Of a DNA stretch of 64,000 nt, positions 36,159-46,339 are shown piece after piece. Each line of letters begins with the position of its first letter. Position 1 is the stretch's first letter. A program made the position numbers and the translations under genes. The stretch is from NCBI RefSeq assembly GCF_004212215.1, contig NZ_QVFV01000001.1, positions 1,616,014 to 1,680,013 of the forward strand. The letters are read 5' to 3'. A model generated the notes under the pieces. The model was not told the DNA's origin. It worked only from the letters and a program-made list of their open reading frames with translations, and made no database searches. Source of the stretch: Leptolyngbya iicbica LK (GTDB lineage Bacteria > Cyanobacteriota > Cyanobacteriia > Phormidesmidales > Phormidesmidaceae).

Positions 36159-36192
36159 CAAAAAAGCAGCGCCCATCCATGAGAGCGCTGCT
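36159..36192 (-). terminator. terminator of the sigma factor gene
   Basis: AGCAGCGC (36165-36172) pairs with GCGCTGCT (36185-36192). On the minus strand the hairpin is followed by a T run. It lies between the convergent sigma factor and creatininase-family genes. Confidence 0.8.
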
Positions 36193-36267
36193 ATCAGTCT
36201 GATTTGCGAAATTAAATCTGGGACTGCACCCCAGGGCTTGCGCCGCGATGGGGCAGCAAGACAAGCG

Positions 36268-37224
36268 TTACACTGCTGCCAAATATTCGCGGAGTTCGCT
36301 GCGGTGCTGTCGCAACTTGCTGATAGCTTGCTTTTGCAGTTGACGCACTCGCTCACGGCTAACGTTCAAGCGTCGCCCCACTTTCTCCAGCGATAGCGGA
36401 TTGCCATCTTGCAAACCAAAGCGCAGGGTTAGCACTTCTTGCTGCTGCGGAGTCAATGCGGCAATCAAATCGCGCAGATCTGACTTCAGCGCCCGCTCAG
36501 TGGCAAAATCCTCGGGAGAGTCACCGTCAGCCTCTAACAAATCGGCAAGCTCGGTATCCTGATTGTCACCGACTCGCAGCTCCAACGACAGAGGGCGTCG
36601 CGATAGGCGCATACAATCGCGCACCCGCTTGGGCGTCAGGTCAAGCTGTTCGGCGACCTCTTCAATCGTGGCCGTCCGGCCTTGTTGCTGAGTAATTTGG
36701 CGTTGCGCTTTTTTGATCTTGTTGAGCGTCTCAGTCACGTGAATGGGAAGGCGGACAACGCGACTCTTTTCAGCGATCGCCCGCGTCATGGCCTGGCGAA
36801 TCCACCAATAAGCGTAGGTACTAAAACGGTAGCCTTTGGCAGGATCGAACTTTTCGACAGCGCGATTCAGACCAATGGAACCCTCTTGAATCAGATCAAG
36901 CAGATCCAAATTGCGATCGGTGTACTTTTTGGCGATCGAGACTACTAAGCGGAGGTTAGCCTCAATCATCTTATACTTGGCACGCTGACCTGCTCGCACC
37001 ACCTGTTTCAGATGAGCCACATCCACCTGTGCTTGCTCAGCCCACTCTTGCATGGAAGGTTCGCGTTGCAAAGTCTCGGTCAGCTCTTCAAAAATGACCT
37101 CAAACGGCATCATTTGCTGCACCTGTTTACCCAACTGAATTTCTTCTTCGTGGGTGAGTAGAGGCACACGACCAATCGATTTCAAATAAGAATAAACAGC
37201 GTCAGAAGATTTTTTGCTGGGCAT
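36268..37224 (-). CDS. RNA polymerase sigma factor, sigma-70 group 2
   Basis: A 318-residue sigma factor. Region 1.2 begins [19 protein letters not shown], which is typical of cyanobacterial group 2 factors (SigB to SigE), and region 1.1 is absent. Region 2 includes [30 protein letters not shown] and the -10 recognition helix [19 protein letters not shown] (a shorter part is quoted here from the core). Region 3 is [11 protein letters not shown], and region 4 ends with the helix-turn-helix [19 protein letters not shown]. Group 2 factors are non-essential and respond to stress, carbon, nitrogen or light. Which paralogue it is cannot be told by eye. The start at MPSKKSS is preferred over an ATG 14 codons upstream. 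A terminator follows at 36159-36192. Confidence 0.92.
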   Translation of the reverse strand: MPSKKSSDAVYSYLKSIGRVPLLTHEEEIQLGKQVQQMMPFEVIFEELTETLQREPSMQEWAEQAQVDVAHLKQVVRAGQRAKYKMIEANLRLVVSIAKKYTDRNLDLLDLIQEGSIGLNRAVEKFDPAKGYRFSTYAYWWIRQAMTRAIAEKSRVVRLPIHVTETLNKIKKAQRQITQQQGRTATIEEVAEQLDLTPKRVRDCMRLSRRPLSLELRVGDNQDTELADLLEADGDSPEDFATERALKSDLRDLIAALTPQQQEVLTLRFGLQDGNPLSLEKVGRRLNVSRERVRQLQKQAISKLRQHRSELREYLAAV

Positions 37225-37507
37225 AGAGCTTGTAGTGAGTTTTTGGCAGTTATATCCATAATCCACAAAACTTCACAATGAAACATCGTTCCTGAGAAGG
37301 ATATTGCCGCTGGAGGCCGAATTCTGAAAATGGCGTGATGCTCTATTGCCGCCAATGTCATGAAGTTTACACAGTTGGTGTTGGGGAGAGTCCCAGCTTG
37401 AAGTTAACCACTGGAGCCAGGCTTTGCAAACCAACGATCGCCTGACCTCTGCTCACCCAGTCCAATCATCGGTACAGTTAGAGGCAACGACTCTCGCGGT
37501 TCTGTTT

Positions 37508-38836
37508 ATGAGTGCATCCCAACCATCTGCTACCCCGTCACCGGTGCCCCCTGGTGAGTTTGGGTTGCCCGTAATTGGCGAAACTTTAAGCTTTTTTCGC
37601 GATCGCAACTACGCGGTCAAAAAGCATCAAAAATACGGTGCCATTTTCAAAACGCGGCTGCTGGGCAACCCCACCGTCTTCGTCAAGGACCATGCTGCTA
37701 ATCAGTTCGTCTTCAGCCACGAAAACCAATACTTTCAAGTGACCTGGCCGCCCAGTACCCGTGCCCTATTGGGACCCCTCTCGCTCGCGCTGCAAACGGG
37801 CAACGTCCATCAAAATCGGCGCAAGTTACTGGCCCAAGCCTTCATGCCACGGGCCCTGTCGGGATATATCGACGCGGTGCAAACGATCACGGCGCAATAT
37901 AGCGATCGCTGGGCCGCCCAGGGAAATCTCACCTGGTATCCCGAACTGCGCAACTACACCTTAGATGTGGCCTGCAAGCTACTGGTAGGACTCGACCAGG
38001 GTTCACAAACTCGCTTGGGCCAGCTATTTGAAACCTGGTGCGAAGGGCTATTTTCGATTCCGCTGGCGCTGCCGTGGACGCGGTTTGGCAAAGCCAAACG
38101 CTGTCGTCAACTGCTGTTGGATGAGATCGAACAAACCATTGTGACGCGACAACAAGCCTCCGAGCCAGGGCAGGATGCGTTGAGCCTACTGATTCAAGCG
38201 CGGGACGATGATGGACAAGGGCTGAGTCTGGAGGAATTGAAGGATCAGATTTTGCTGCTGTTGTTTGCGGGGCATGAAACGCTAACCTCGGCGATCGCCT
38301 CTTACTGCCTGCTCATTGCGCAAAATCCCACAGTCTGGGACAAATTGCGAGCCGAGCAAGCTGCCTTTGCTGAAGCCCCCCTGACCTTAGAAACCTTGAA
38401 GCAGATGACTTATCTCGATCAGGTGCTGCGCGAAGTGTTGCGGCTGGTGCCCCCAGTGGGCGGCGGCTTTCGCACCGTCTTGCAAACCTGTGAGCTAAAC
38501 GGCTACCAAATCCCTGCCGGGTGGACTGTGCTGTACGAAATCAATCAGACCCATCTCAATCCTGACGTATATCCAGCCGCCGATACCTTTCAGCCCGATC
38601 GCTTTGCCGACGAGGCGAGTCGCGCCAAGTATAGTTACATTCCCTTTGGCGGCGGCATTCGCGAATGCTTGGGCAAAGAATTTGCCCGCTTAGAAATGAA
38701 ACTGTTTGCCGTGCATCTGCTCCGCCATTACACCTGGGAGCTCTTGCCCGATCAGGACTTGAGCTTGGTCACCGTCCCGACTCCGCATCCCCGCGACAAT
38801 CTCAAGGTGCGCTTTACTGCGATGAGCGATCGCTAG
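37508..38836 (+). CDS. cytochrome P450, CYP120-like
   Basis: A 442-residue haem monooxygenase. It begins with the proline-rich hinge PPGEFGLPVIGETLSFF. The I-helix oxygen-activation motif is FAGHETLTSA, the K-helix is EVLR, and the haem-binding loop is FGGGIRECLG with Cys387 as iron ligand. The N-terminal region (AIFKTRLLGNPTVFV) and the WPPSTRALLGPLSL patch resemble CYP120/CYP26 enzymes, which hydroxylate retinoids in Synechocystis and animals; an apocarotenoid substrate is therefore plausible. The frame continues upstream to a TTG at 37424, but the ATG at 37508 fits the family start. Its 3' end overlaps the convergent GGDEF-EAL gene by 23 bp. Confidence 0.92.
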   Translation: MSASQPSATPSPVPPGEFGLPVIGETLSFFRDRNYAVKKHQKYGAIFKTRLLGNPTVFVKDHAANQFVFSHENQYFQVTWPPSTRALLGPLSLALQTGNVHQNRRKLLAQAFMPRALSGYIDAVQTITAQYSDRWAAQGNLTWYPELRNYTLDVACKLLVGLDQGSQTRLGQLFETWCEGLFSIPLALPWTRFGKAKRCRQLLLDEIEQTIVTRQQASEPGQDALSLLIQARDDDGQGLSLEELKDQILLLLFAGHETLTSAIASYCLLIAQNPTVWDKLRAEQAAFAEAPLTLETLKQMTYLDQVLREVLRLVPPVGGGFRTVLQTCELNGYQIPAGWTVLYEINQTHLNPDVYPAADTFQPDRFADEASRAKYSYIPFGGGIRECLGKEFARLEMKLFAVHLLRHYTWELLPDQDLSLVTVPTPHPRDNLKVRFTAMSDR

Positions 38837-41432
38837 ACCGCTGCGCTGCTGCGGTTAACCGTCGCGTCATGTCATCCGCGCTGCCGGGTCGGGCAAAGTA
38901 GTAGCCCTGACCATAATGGCTACCGAGTTGCGCCAACAACGCCGCCTCGTCCGCCGTTTCAATCCCTTCCGCAATGGTTTGAATGTTGAGACTGTGAGCC
39001 ATGGCAATAATGGCCCGCACAATCCCCGTATCGTGGGGCGTCGCTCGGAGCTGGTGCACAAAGGATTGATCAATCTTGAGGGTATTGAAAGGAAACTGAT
39101 GTAAATAGCTGAGGGACGAATAGCCGGTGCCAAAGTCATCCAAGCTGAGCTGCACTCCAAACGCCCGCACCTGCTGCAGGCGCTCTCGGGCCACACCGGG
39201 GTTATGCATCATTAGGCTCTCAGTGACTTCTAGTTTCAAGGCCGCAGGGGCCAGATGAGTCGCTTGCAGCACTTGATGAATGTCTGCCACAAAGGTTGGA
39301 TGCATCACATGCACTGGGGAAATATTGACACTCATAAACGCGAGGGGCAGCGCCGGAAATTGCTGCTGCCAGTGCTGCATCTGGGCACAGGCTTGATGCA
39401 GTAACCACCGTTCCAGCGCCACAATCAATCCGGTCTCTTCCGCAATGGGAATAAAAATTTCGGGGGATACGGGACCGAGTTGTGGGTGGTGCCAGCGACA
39501 GAGGGCTTCAAACCCGATCATGTCGCCCGAGCTCAGCTGCGTGACCGGCTGGTAGGCGATCGCCAGTTGCTGGGCCTCAAGACTTTGCCGCAGGGCCGTT
39601 TCAATTTGCCAGCGTTGCTCAACGGTGGCGTGCATTTCCTGCACAAATACCTCATAGCGGGCCTTGCCCCGTTCTTTAGCCTTGTACAAAGCAATATCCG
39701 CTTTTCGCAGGCATTCCTCCACACTATTGAGCTGCATCGTGCTGAAGACAATGCCGACACTCATCGTGACGTAAATGTCGCGATCGCCAATGGCTACCGG
39801 TGCTTGCATTATCTGCAATAGGCGATCGGCCAGGTCCAGCGCCTCATCGATCGCCGCCACCGCCCCCGTCATCACCACAAATTCATCGCCCCCAAAGCGA
39901 CTGACAAAGGCCGGATAAGGCAAGGCCGCTCGGAATCGCTGGGCCACTTCGACCAACAGGCGATCGCCCACCAGATGCCCCAGACTGTCGTTGATTAACT
40001 TGAAATTATCCAAATCGATAAAGAACACCGCAAACTGGAAATCCACATCCTGCTCAGCCCGCACTAGCCGCCGCTGCATTTCGGTCACCAGGGCATTGCG
40101 GCTGGGCAGCTGGGTCAGTCCATCATGCAATGCCTGCTGCTGCAACGTTTCAAACGACGTTTGCAGTTGCTGAGCCATGCCTTCAAACGACAGCGTCAAA
40201 TCGTCAAGCTCTTGAATACCGCTCTGCGGCAACCGTTGATGAAAATTGCCCGCCGCCAAACGTCTGGCCGCCCGCCGGAGATACTGCACCGGCCCGGCAA
40301 TCCACCGCGAAGTGTAGAACCCCACCATGAGCGAAATCAGCAACGCCCCGATTGACAGCAGAATGATGTTGCTGCGGTAGGCATACAGCGGCCCCAGGAA
40401 ATCGGTATCCGGCAAAATCACGCCGATCAGCCAATCCAGCCCGTAGTCGTCTTGAAAGGCCGTAACCTGCAAAAAATAGTGGGCACGATCAGCGGTAAAA
40501 CCAACCGTCTGCGCCGCCCCTTGGCGCACCAAATCGCTGTCTTGGCGCTGCATGGCCGCCACCGCTGCTTGCAAAACGGCAGTGGGAGCCTCGCTGGCTA
40601 ACATCCGCTCCGCTTTGCCATGCTTGACCCAAAAGGGTTGGGGCAGCGATGAACTCGCCACCAGTAACCCCTGACGGTCGAGGATAAACGCCTGACCCGT
40701 TTGCCCAATTTTGAGCGTCTTGAGAAAATCGCTGACCTGACTCAAAAAAAAGTTGTTGGCGACCACCCCTTGCAATGCCCCTTGCGCGTTAAACACCGGG
40801 GTCATCGCCGGAATCGCCATCGCCGGAAAGGCATGATACGTAAAAATATTGCCCCAGCTGGGTTGGCCTTGGGCCACCGCCTCTTGAAACCAAGGGCGCT
40901 GGGTGACCTCAAAATTGGGGGCTTCGGTCACCAGCCGGGTAGGCGTCCCCGCCTCATTAACCTCCCAGAACTGGAGCAGTTGCGGGGTTTGCGATCGCAC
41001 GTGCATCACTTGGAGCGGGTGGGCTCCCTCCGGCTGCCTCAACGCCCCACTAAATTCACCACTGACTGACCCGTAATAAATCGAGTCCACATACTTAAAG
41101 TCTTGCAGCTGCTGCAAAAAATACTGTTCAGTGGCCTCCCAATCCCCCAGCGGCAAGTTGCCCTGAGCGATCGCCCGCACATTCAGTTGATTGATCTGAT
41201 GCGGCTCGGCGAGATAGGCCCTGAGCTGGTCAACAATGTGGGTCGTAATTTCTGTACGGAGATCCTGCGCCACCTGGTTCACGGCAAGCTCACCACTGCG
41301 CACCGACAAATATCCCGTCAGAGCGATCGCCAGCACCAGTTGAATGACAAACGGCACAATTAATAGCGATCGCAACGACAAGCTCAGCGGTCTCAGAGTC
41401 AAGAATTTCCGCACATCACCCCTGCCTGACAA
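38814..41432 (-). CDS. Cache-HAMP-GGDEF-EAL membrane sensor for cyclic-di-GMP turnover
   Basis: An 872-residue inner-membrane protein. A transmembrane helix at about 22-42 (LLIVPFVIQLVLAIALTGYL) precedes a large periplasmic dCache-like domain with RPWFQEAVAQGQPSWG and AIPAMTPVF. A second helix (about 352-372) is followed by a HAMP domain (IAGPVQYLRRAARRLAAGNF). The GGDEF domain keeps the active motif FGGDEFVV, and the EAL domain keeps GFEALCRWHHP and the DDFGTGYSS loop, so both synthesis and breakdown of cyclic-di-GMP are possible. The N-terminal sensor architecture resembles that of the hybrid kinase at 55.6 kb. No ligand can be deduced. Its last codons overlap the end of the P450 gene on the other strand. 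Confidence 0.93.
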   Translation of the reverse strand: MSGRGDVRKFLTLRPLSLSLRSLLIVPFVIQLVLAIALTGYLSVRSGELAVNQVAQDLRTEITTHIVDQLRAYLAEPHQINQLNVRAIAQGNLPLGDWEATEQYFLQQLQDFKYVDSIYYGSVSGEFSGALRQPEGAHPLQVMHVRSQTPQLLQFWEVNEAGTPTRLVTEAPNFEVTQRPWFQEAVAQGQPSWGNIFTYHAFPAMAIPAMTPVFNAQGALQGVVANNFFLSQVSDFLKTLKIGQTGQAFILDRQGLLVASSSLPQPFWVKHGKAERMLASEAPTAVLQAAVAAMQRQDSDLVRQGAAQTVGFTADRAHYFLQVTAFQDDYGLDWLIGVILPDTDFLGPLYAYRSNIILLSIGALLISLMVGFYTSRWIAGPVQYLRRAARRLAAGNFHQRLPQSGIQELDDLTLSFEGMAQQLQTSFETLQQQALHDGLTQLPSRNALVTEMQRRLVRAEQDVDFQFAVFFIDLDNFKLINDSLGHLVGDRLLVEVAQRFRAALPYPAFVSRFGGDEFVVMTGAVAAIDEALDLADRLLQIMQAPVAIGDRDIYVTMSVGIVFSTMQLNSVEECLRKADIALYKAKERGKARYEVFVQEMHATVEQRWQIETALRQSLEAQQLAIAYQPVTQLSSGDMIGFEALCRWHHPQLGPVSPEIFIPIAEETGLIVALERWLLHQACAQMQHWQQQFPALPLAFMSVNISPVHVMHPTFVADIHQVLQATHLAPAALKLEVTESLMMHNPGVARERLQQVRAFGVQLSLDDFGTGYSSLSYLHQFPFNTLKIDQSFVHQLRATPHDTGIVRAIIAMAHSLNIQTIAEGIETADEAALLAQLGSHYGQGYYFARPGSADDMTRRLTAAAQRSSDRSSQ

Positions 41433-42031
41433 ACGTTTGAGTCAGGCTCTCCTATCGGTATTTCGGCTTTCAGCGAGCTTGCGCACCGTTGCAGTCATAC
41501 TCAACCATATGTTTTGCCAACTCCATCGGCCTTAACGTGCCCACGGCTGCACACCCACGCCAACTTCGTTTGAAAACTTATTAGCCTCGGTTCCACCCGC
41601 CATCACATTGGCGCTCACTCGCCATTGATACTCCACTATTCACAAGTGCTGACCAATTCCATAAGTCCCCTAGATGTAGCGGTTCATCAGGTGCCAGCGC
41701 CCGCTTTCACGCTCTCTTCAGAGTCTTCAATCTTTCATCGAATCTCTCAAATTCTCGCCCATCGGCGGCAGAAGATCGGGTACTCTAGTAAGTCCAAGTC
41801 GGTAGTCCCGATTGGTCTAGCGAGTCCGCACCCCGTTCTTTCACTTAGACAATTGCCGTGCCTAAACTCATGCGTACTGCTCATGACGACTTTTCCGTAC
41901 CTTGTGCCGCGATCGCTGTCGTTCAGCACTAGCAACCCGTTTGTCATCAGGTTCAGCGCGATCGCCTCCGGTCACGCAACATCGTTTCAGTTTCCGGCAA
42001 CAGCAGCAGCGGCAACTCTTGGAGGTACAGT
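41433..42031. other. intergenic region upstream of dnaA
   Basis: A 599-base region between the divergent GGDEF-EAL gene and dnaA. An open frame of 148 codons (41625-42071) crosses it and runs into the dnaA start, but it is Ser/Pro-rich, has no recognisable family and is probably chance. No perfect DnaA box was seen here, unlike the dnaA-dnaN gap. Confidence 0.5.
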
Positions 42032-43414
42032 GTGGAACAAGCGCTTGACGGCATTTGGCAACAAGTCTTAGACGAACTGCAAGAACAACTCAGCCGCCCC
42101 ACCTTTGAAACCTGGATCAAGCCCGCCCGCCCCCAAACCCTGTCCGAACAAACCCTCATCATTTCAACCCCTAACCCGTTTGCGCGTAACTGGTTGCATA
42201 AGCATTACCTGAGCACGATCGCCACCGTGGTGAAAAATATTGTGGGTCGCCCGGTCGAAGTGCAGTTTGTGGTGGAAAGCCCCGAAGGTAACGGTGCTGC
42301 GCTGGACGGCATCCCGGCGGCAGATTTAACCTGGCCAGTCCCGGCACCGCCCCCACCCGCAGCAGATACCGATGACGGCACCAGCGATCGCGAAGCCAGT
42401 TTGAACCCCAAGGCCATCTTTTCGCGGTTTGTCGTTGGGGCTAACAACCGCATGGCCCACGCCGCTGCCCTCGCGGTTGCCGAGGCCCCTGGCCGGGAGT
42501 TCAATCCCCTGTTTCTTTGTGGCGGGGTCGGTTTGGGCAAAACCCACCTAATGCAATCCATCGGCCACTATCGGCTCGAAATCGCCGCCTCAGCTCGCAT
42601 CGCTTACGTCTCGACGGAACAGTTCACCAATGACCTGATCACGGCCATTCGCAAAGACAGTATGCAGAGCTTTCGCGACCACTATCGCCAAACAGACGTG
42701 CTGCTCGTCGATGACATCCAGTTCATTGAGGGCAAAGAATACACCCAAGAAGAGTTTTTCCACACTTTCAACACCCTGCACGAGTCGGGCAAACAAATTG
42801 TGCTGGCCAGCGATCGCCCGCCCAACCAAATGCCGCGCCTGCAAGATCGCCTGGTGTCGCGCTTTTCCATGGGCTTGATCGCCGATATTCAGCCTCCCGA
42901 TTACGAAACCCGGATGGCGATTTTGCAAAAAAAAGCCGAGTACGAAAATGTGCGCTTGCCTCGCGCCGTAATTGAATACATTGCCTCTACTTACACCTCC
43001 AACATTCGAGAATTGGAAGGGGCGCTGATTCGCGCGATCGCCTACACTTCCATCTCCGGCCTGCCCATGACGGTAGAAAACCTGATGCCAGTACTCAGCG
43101 CCACCGCCAGCGAAAAAGTCGAGGTCTCCCCCGAGACGGTGCTCAAAGTCATTTCGGAAGTCTTCAGCGTCTCCGAAGACGACCTCAAAGGCAGCTCTCG
43201 CAAGCGGGAAATCAGCCTGGCCCGACAAATTGGCATGTATCTCATGCGTCAACACACGAGTCTGAGCCTGCCCAAGATTGGGGCCATTTTTGGCGGCAAA
43301 GACCACACCACCGTGATCTATAGCTGCGACAAAATCACCAAGCAGATCAAAAAAGATCCCCAGTTCAATCAAACCGTGCGCGACGTCAGCGATCGCATCA
43401 ACACTGCCGAATAG
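42032..43414 (+). CDS. dnaA: chromosomal replication initiator protein DnaA
   Basis: A 460-residue AAA+ initiator that binds DnaA boxes at oriC and opens the duplex. Domain I (residues about 1-80, [20 protein letters not shown]) is the interaction domain, followed by a Pro-rich linker ([12 protein letters not shown]). Domain III has Walker [11 protein letters not shown] and Walker [10 protein letters not shown]. Domain IV ends in the DnaA signature [15 protein letters not shown], which contacts the box. The GTG start is supported by TTGGAGGTACA immediately upstream. Length is normal for cyanobacteria. It is followed by a terminator and the putative origin, then dnaN. Confidence 0.98.
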   Translation: MEQALDGIWQQVLDELQEQLSRPTFETWIKPARPQTLSEQTLIISTPNPFARNWLHKHYLSTIATVVKNIVGRPVEVQFVVESPEGNGAALDGIPAADLTWPVPAPPPPAADTDDGTSDREASLNPKAIFSRFVVGANNRMAHAAALAVAEAPGREFNPLFLCGGVGLGKTHLMQSIGHYRLEIAASARIAYVSTEQFTNDLITAIRKDSMQSFRDHYRQTDVLLVDDIQFIEGKEYTQEEFFHTFNTLHESGKQIVLASDRPPNQMPRLQDRLVSRFSMGLIADIQPPDYETRMAILQKKAEYENVRLPRAVIEYIASTYTSNIRELEGALIRAIAYTSISGLPMTVENLMPVLSATASEKVEVSPETVLKVISEVFSVSEDDLKGSSRKREISLARQIGMYLMRQHTSLSLPKIGAIFGGKDHTTVIYSCDKITKQIKKDPQFNQTVRDVSDRINTAE

Positions 43415-43931
43415 TCACTTATCCATACGGTTAGTCATGTTCCGGGTCCCGGCAGTGCTTCTGTCGGGATTTTTTGATCTAAATAAATAAAGATTGATCG
43501 CTCCAGCAAGTCCGCACTAACGCCGCACCTACCATATGTAACAAAATATGAAAATTCCCCATAAGTTTATGTGGAAAACTCCATCAAGCATGTGGAAAAC
43601 TTTCCTGAAAAACCCTCCCCTTTTTGGAGACTATGGGGAAAAGAATCAGGCTACATAAGGGATGTGGAAAACAGCCCGAACTCTCCACAAGTTCTCCACA
43701 AGATTGGGGACGACCAAAGCCTCACCGGGTAAGCGATCCCCAATTTATCCACAAAATCCGCAAGTCCTACTAATGCGGCTATAAGAAAAATTTGATTTAA
43801 AAAGACCGATAGAGCCCACTTGACGATGGGGAAAAGCCAGGGTGATACGATAGGCATCCGTCCAGCTTGAGGACGATCCAGTTCCGCAAAACCCTGTGAT
43901 CAATCCACTCCAGTTTTTCTAGAAACACCCT
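43415..43931. other. oriC: putative chromosomal replication origin (oriC)
   Basis: The dnaA-dnaN gap holds a cluster of DnaA-box-like 9-mers: TGTGGAAAA at 43570-43578, 43591-43599 and 43663-43671 (complement TTTTCCACA), TTCTCCACA at 43692-43700 with a close match at 43682-43689, and a consensus TTATCCACA at 43745-43753. A weaker TTATCCATA is at 43419-43427. AT-rich stretches (about 43475-43495 and 43775-43805) could be unwinding elements. Location between dnaA and dnaN and box density make this the likely origin. Confidence 0.85.
43448..43476 (+). terminator. terminator of dnaA
   Basis: TCCCGGCAG (43448-43456) pairs with CTGTCGGGA (43462-43470) through one G-T pair, closes a 5-base loop and is followed by six T. 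Confidence 0.85.
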
Positions 43932-45071
43932 ATGAAATTCGTTTGTCCCCAAAGTGAACTGAATACTCATCTTTCCTTAGTCGGACGAGTCGTCCCTGCC
44001 CGACCGAGCAAACCTGTGCTGAGCAACGTCCTGATCAAAGTGGATGAAGCTAATCAACAAGTGACGCTCATCGGGTTTGATGAAACGATGGGGATTCAAA
44101 CCTCCTTTAAAGCAACGGTGGAAGAACCCGGTGAACTGACTCTGCCAGCCAAACTGTTTGAAAGCATCATTGCGCGGCTGCCAGCGGAAGACATCGTCAT
44201 TCAAGAGACTCAGGCAGACGCGGCAGTGACCATTACCAGCTCGTCGGGCGAATATGAGGTGCGGGGCCTGAGTGCTGAAGATTATCCCAGCTTGCCCGTC
44301 ATTGAAGATGGTCAAGCCGCCGAACTCTCGATCGAGGCCCTACTCGAAGGACTCAAAGGCTCGCTCTTTGCCACCAGCGCCGATGAGAGCAAACAGGTGC
44401 TCACCGGCGTCCATCTCCTGGCGGAGCCAGAAACGCTAGAGTTTGCCGCCACCGATGGCCACCGACTCGCGGTGGTGAAAACCAGTGATGAATCGGGTGA
44501 CCCAGCTGATACTGACGCCAAGATGGATGTCACGGTCCCCGCTAAAGCCCTGCGCGATTTGGAGCGGATGCTGCAAACCTACACGTCTTCGGAACCCATT
44601 GCCCTCAAGTTCGATCGCACTCAAGTCATTTTTGAGCTCGGCGATCAGCGCCTCACCACGCGCCTACTCGAAGGGCAATACCCCAACTATCGTCAGCTCA
44701 TTCCTAAGCAGTTTGAGCGGCAGGTGACGATCGATCGCAAGTTGCTGATGGATGCCCTAGAACGCATCGCCGTCCTGGCTGATCAGAAAAACAACATTGT
44801 GAAACTGTCTCTGGACTCAAAGCAGCAGTCGGTGGCGGTCTCGGTGGAAGCGCAGGAAGTCGGCAGCGGTCGCGAAGTCGTCGCCGCCCAAATTTCCGGC
44901 GATGACCTCGACATTGCCTTTAATGTCCGTTATCTGCTGGATGGCCTCAAAGCTCTGGGCACCACCGAAGTGCAGCTGCAGTGCAACACCGCCACCAGCC
45001 CCTCCATCTTCGTTCCCCTCGGCGAGATGCAGATGACCTACCTCGTCATGCCCGTCCAAATCCGCTCTTAA
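43932..45071 (+). CDS. dnaN: DNA polymerase III sliding clamp (beta subunit)
   Basis: A 379-residue protein forming the dimeric ring that tethers DNA polymerase III to DNA. It starts MKFVCPQSELNTHLSLVGRVVPARPSKP-like, here with the conserved V.RVVP..P.KPVLSN pattern; the three-domain clamp fold is complete. Late conserved features are LEGQYPNYRQLIPK, FNVRYLLDGLKAL and the C-terminal YLVMPVQIR, which ends the last beta strand and helps build the hydrophobic pocket for clamp-binding motifs. It lies directly downstream of the presumed origin, as in many cyanobacteria. Confidence 0.97.
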   Translation: MKFVCPQSELNTHLSLVGRVVPARPSKPVLSNVLIKVDEANQQVTLIGFDETMGIQTSFKATVEEPGELTLPAKLFESIIARLPAEDIVIQETQADAAVTITSSSGEYEVRGLSAEDYPSLPVIEDGQAAELSIEALLEGLKGSLFATSADESKQVLTGVHLLAEPETLEFAATDGHRLAVVKTSDESGDPADTDAKMDVTVPAKALRDLERMLQTYTSSEPIALKFDRTQVIFELGDQRLTTRLLEGQYPNYRQLIPKQFERQVTIDRKLLMDALERIAVLADQKNNIVKLSLDSKQQSVAVSVEAQEVGSGREVVAAQISGDDLDIAFNVRYLLDGLKALGTTEVQLQCNTATSPSIFVPLGEMQMTYLVMPVQIRS

Positions 45072-45194
45072 TGGGCTTAGGTGTCTGGGGCAAGCCGCCC
45101 AGATGCTCAGCACCTCGAGATCTCTATTCTCTCAGCGTGGACTGTCAATTCATCTCACGTTGTCCTGGTCAGGCTGAGTGCTCTCATCCATGCC

Positions 45195-45866
45195 TTAGGT
45201 CGAGCGAGATGACTTGTCTGGCCTGGTTTGCAGGCGGCCCACACTAATGAATACGAGCGAGACGATCGCAAACAACGCAAACATGCTCAGGGAATTTAAC
45301 AGCACGCGGGCATACCCCAAAGCATTCACATCAGAGAACGGATAAGGATATTTATTGCGCACAGCGCCTAAGAGCAGCGTGTAGACCGAGTACCCGACAG
45401 GATACATCAGCCATACCAACGCCCCGCGCCACCGGAGCGATCGCTTGGGCACGCCTAACCACCAGTAGATCAGATAAGCAGCGGGCATGACGGAATGTAG
45501 CATCACGTCTACTATCTTGGTCAGCCCCTGCGGATCCCAAAGGTGGCTTAAGAGGATGTGATAGACGGCAGCCACAATCGTGATATAAACCGCGATCGCG
45601 GTGACGGTACTGGGTTGCCGCAAAAGCCGTGTAACCAATTGTGGGTGGGGGCGGTTCAGTTCTATGCTCCCTGCTGTGAATGCCAGAGCTACGAGAATGT
45701 TAGTGAGTACCGTGAAATAGCTAAAGAAACTCACGATGCCAGAACCGATGCCCGTGCCATCACTCAAGCTTGTGTCGATCGCCAAATAAAAGCGCAGCAT
45801 GATCGTGATCCAGCTCGCGATCGCGGCGATTTTGGCATATTGACGCATCGCAAATGAGGGACCCAT
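45195..45866 (-). CDS. Pr6Pr family membrane protein
   Basis: A 223-residue integral membrane protein with about six transmembrane helices. The FFSYFTVLTNILVALAF motif in the second helix, HSVMPAAYLIYW in the middle and YPVGYSVYTLLLGAV near the end match the Pr6Pr (FAR-17a/AIG1-like) family, whose bacterial role is not established. Eukaryotic relatives in the wider superfamily are hydrolases with a Thr and His in the membrane; here the Thr in FTVLTN and the His in LMHSVMP-like VMLHSVMP are present, so a hydrolase activity is possible. It is convergent with dnaN and has no operon partners. Confidence 0.78.
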   Translation of the reverse strand: MGPSFAMRQYAKIAAIASWITIMLRFYLAIDTSLSDGTGIGSGIVSFFSYFTVLTNILVALAFTAGSIELNRPHPQLVTRLLRQPSTVTAIAVYITIVAAVYHILLSHLWDPQGLTKIVDVMLHSVMPAAYLIYWWLGVPKRSLRWRGALVWLMYPVGYSVYTLLLGAVRNKYPYPFSDVNALGYARVLLNSLSMFALFAIVSLVFISVGRLQTRPDKSSRST

Positions 45867-45910
45867 ATTGATTCAGGCAATATTATGCGTTCTGTGCTGC
45901 TTGAAGCACG

Positions 45911-46177
45911 TTACGCTTCACCGCCAGCGGCCCGCTCTTCGGCCTCAATTTTTTCCCGAGTTTCGCCCCAATAAGCGCTGACGGTGATGATTTCATTGCC
46001 GCCATCTATTTCCGTTTTCCAGCGATAGATGGTGTTTTTGGGGTTCACGCCCACTTCAATCAGTTTGGCTCCCATGTAATAGGTCATGGAATCACGGGTC
46101 CGTTGCTTGAAAAATTCCGATTGGTTTTTAGGAACGGTACGGGAGAGATGAGCTTGAGTATGTTTAGGCTTGGCCAT
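45911..46177 (-). CDS. small conserved hypothetical protein
   Basis: An 88-residue soluble protein, basic at the N-terminus (MAKPKHTQAHLSRTVPKNQSEFFKQR) with an aromatic middle (TYYMGAKLIEVGVNP, TIYRWKTEID) and an acidic C-terminus. I recognise no domain. It has no signal peptide or membrane segment. It lies between the Pr6Pr gene and purF on the same strand, each about 45-160 bases away, so it could be transcribed with either or alone. Coding potential is supported by its charged, non-repetitive composition and a start after a short A+G-rich stretch. Confidence 0.6.
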   Translation of the reverse strand: MAKPKHTQAHLSRTVPKNQSEFFKQRTRDSMTYYMGAKLIEVGVNPKNTIYRWKTEIDGGNEIITVSAYWGETREKIEAEERAAGGEA

Positions 46178-46339
46178 GGCGAGTCAACAATCTGGAATTA
46201 ATCAGTCTTTATCTTAAACAGCGATGAAACGGTCTTCAATTTGAGCGATCGCTTCAACCAGCCCGACGACTCATGCCGGGCTTTGGGATTGGGAGTACAC
46301 AGCGTTGACCAAGCCTCAGTTGAGCCGCGTCGTCAATGA

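Noticed and set aside
37424..37507. N-terminal extension of the P450 from a TTG codon
   Set aside because: The extension is not P450-like and the ATG at 37508 gives the usual start.
41625..42071. 148-codon open frame upstream of and overlapping the dnaA start
   Set aside because: Ser/Pro-rich, no family, no ribosome-binding site, and it overlaps the certain dnaA start in another frame.
42590..43372. 260-codon open frame opposite dnaA
   Set aside because: It lies wholly inside dnaA on the other strand; its composition reflects the complement of the dnaA codons and shows no family motifs.
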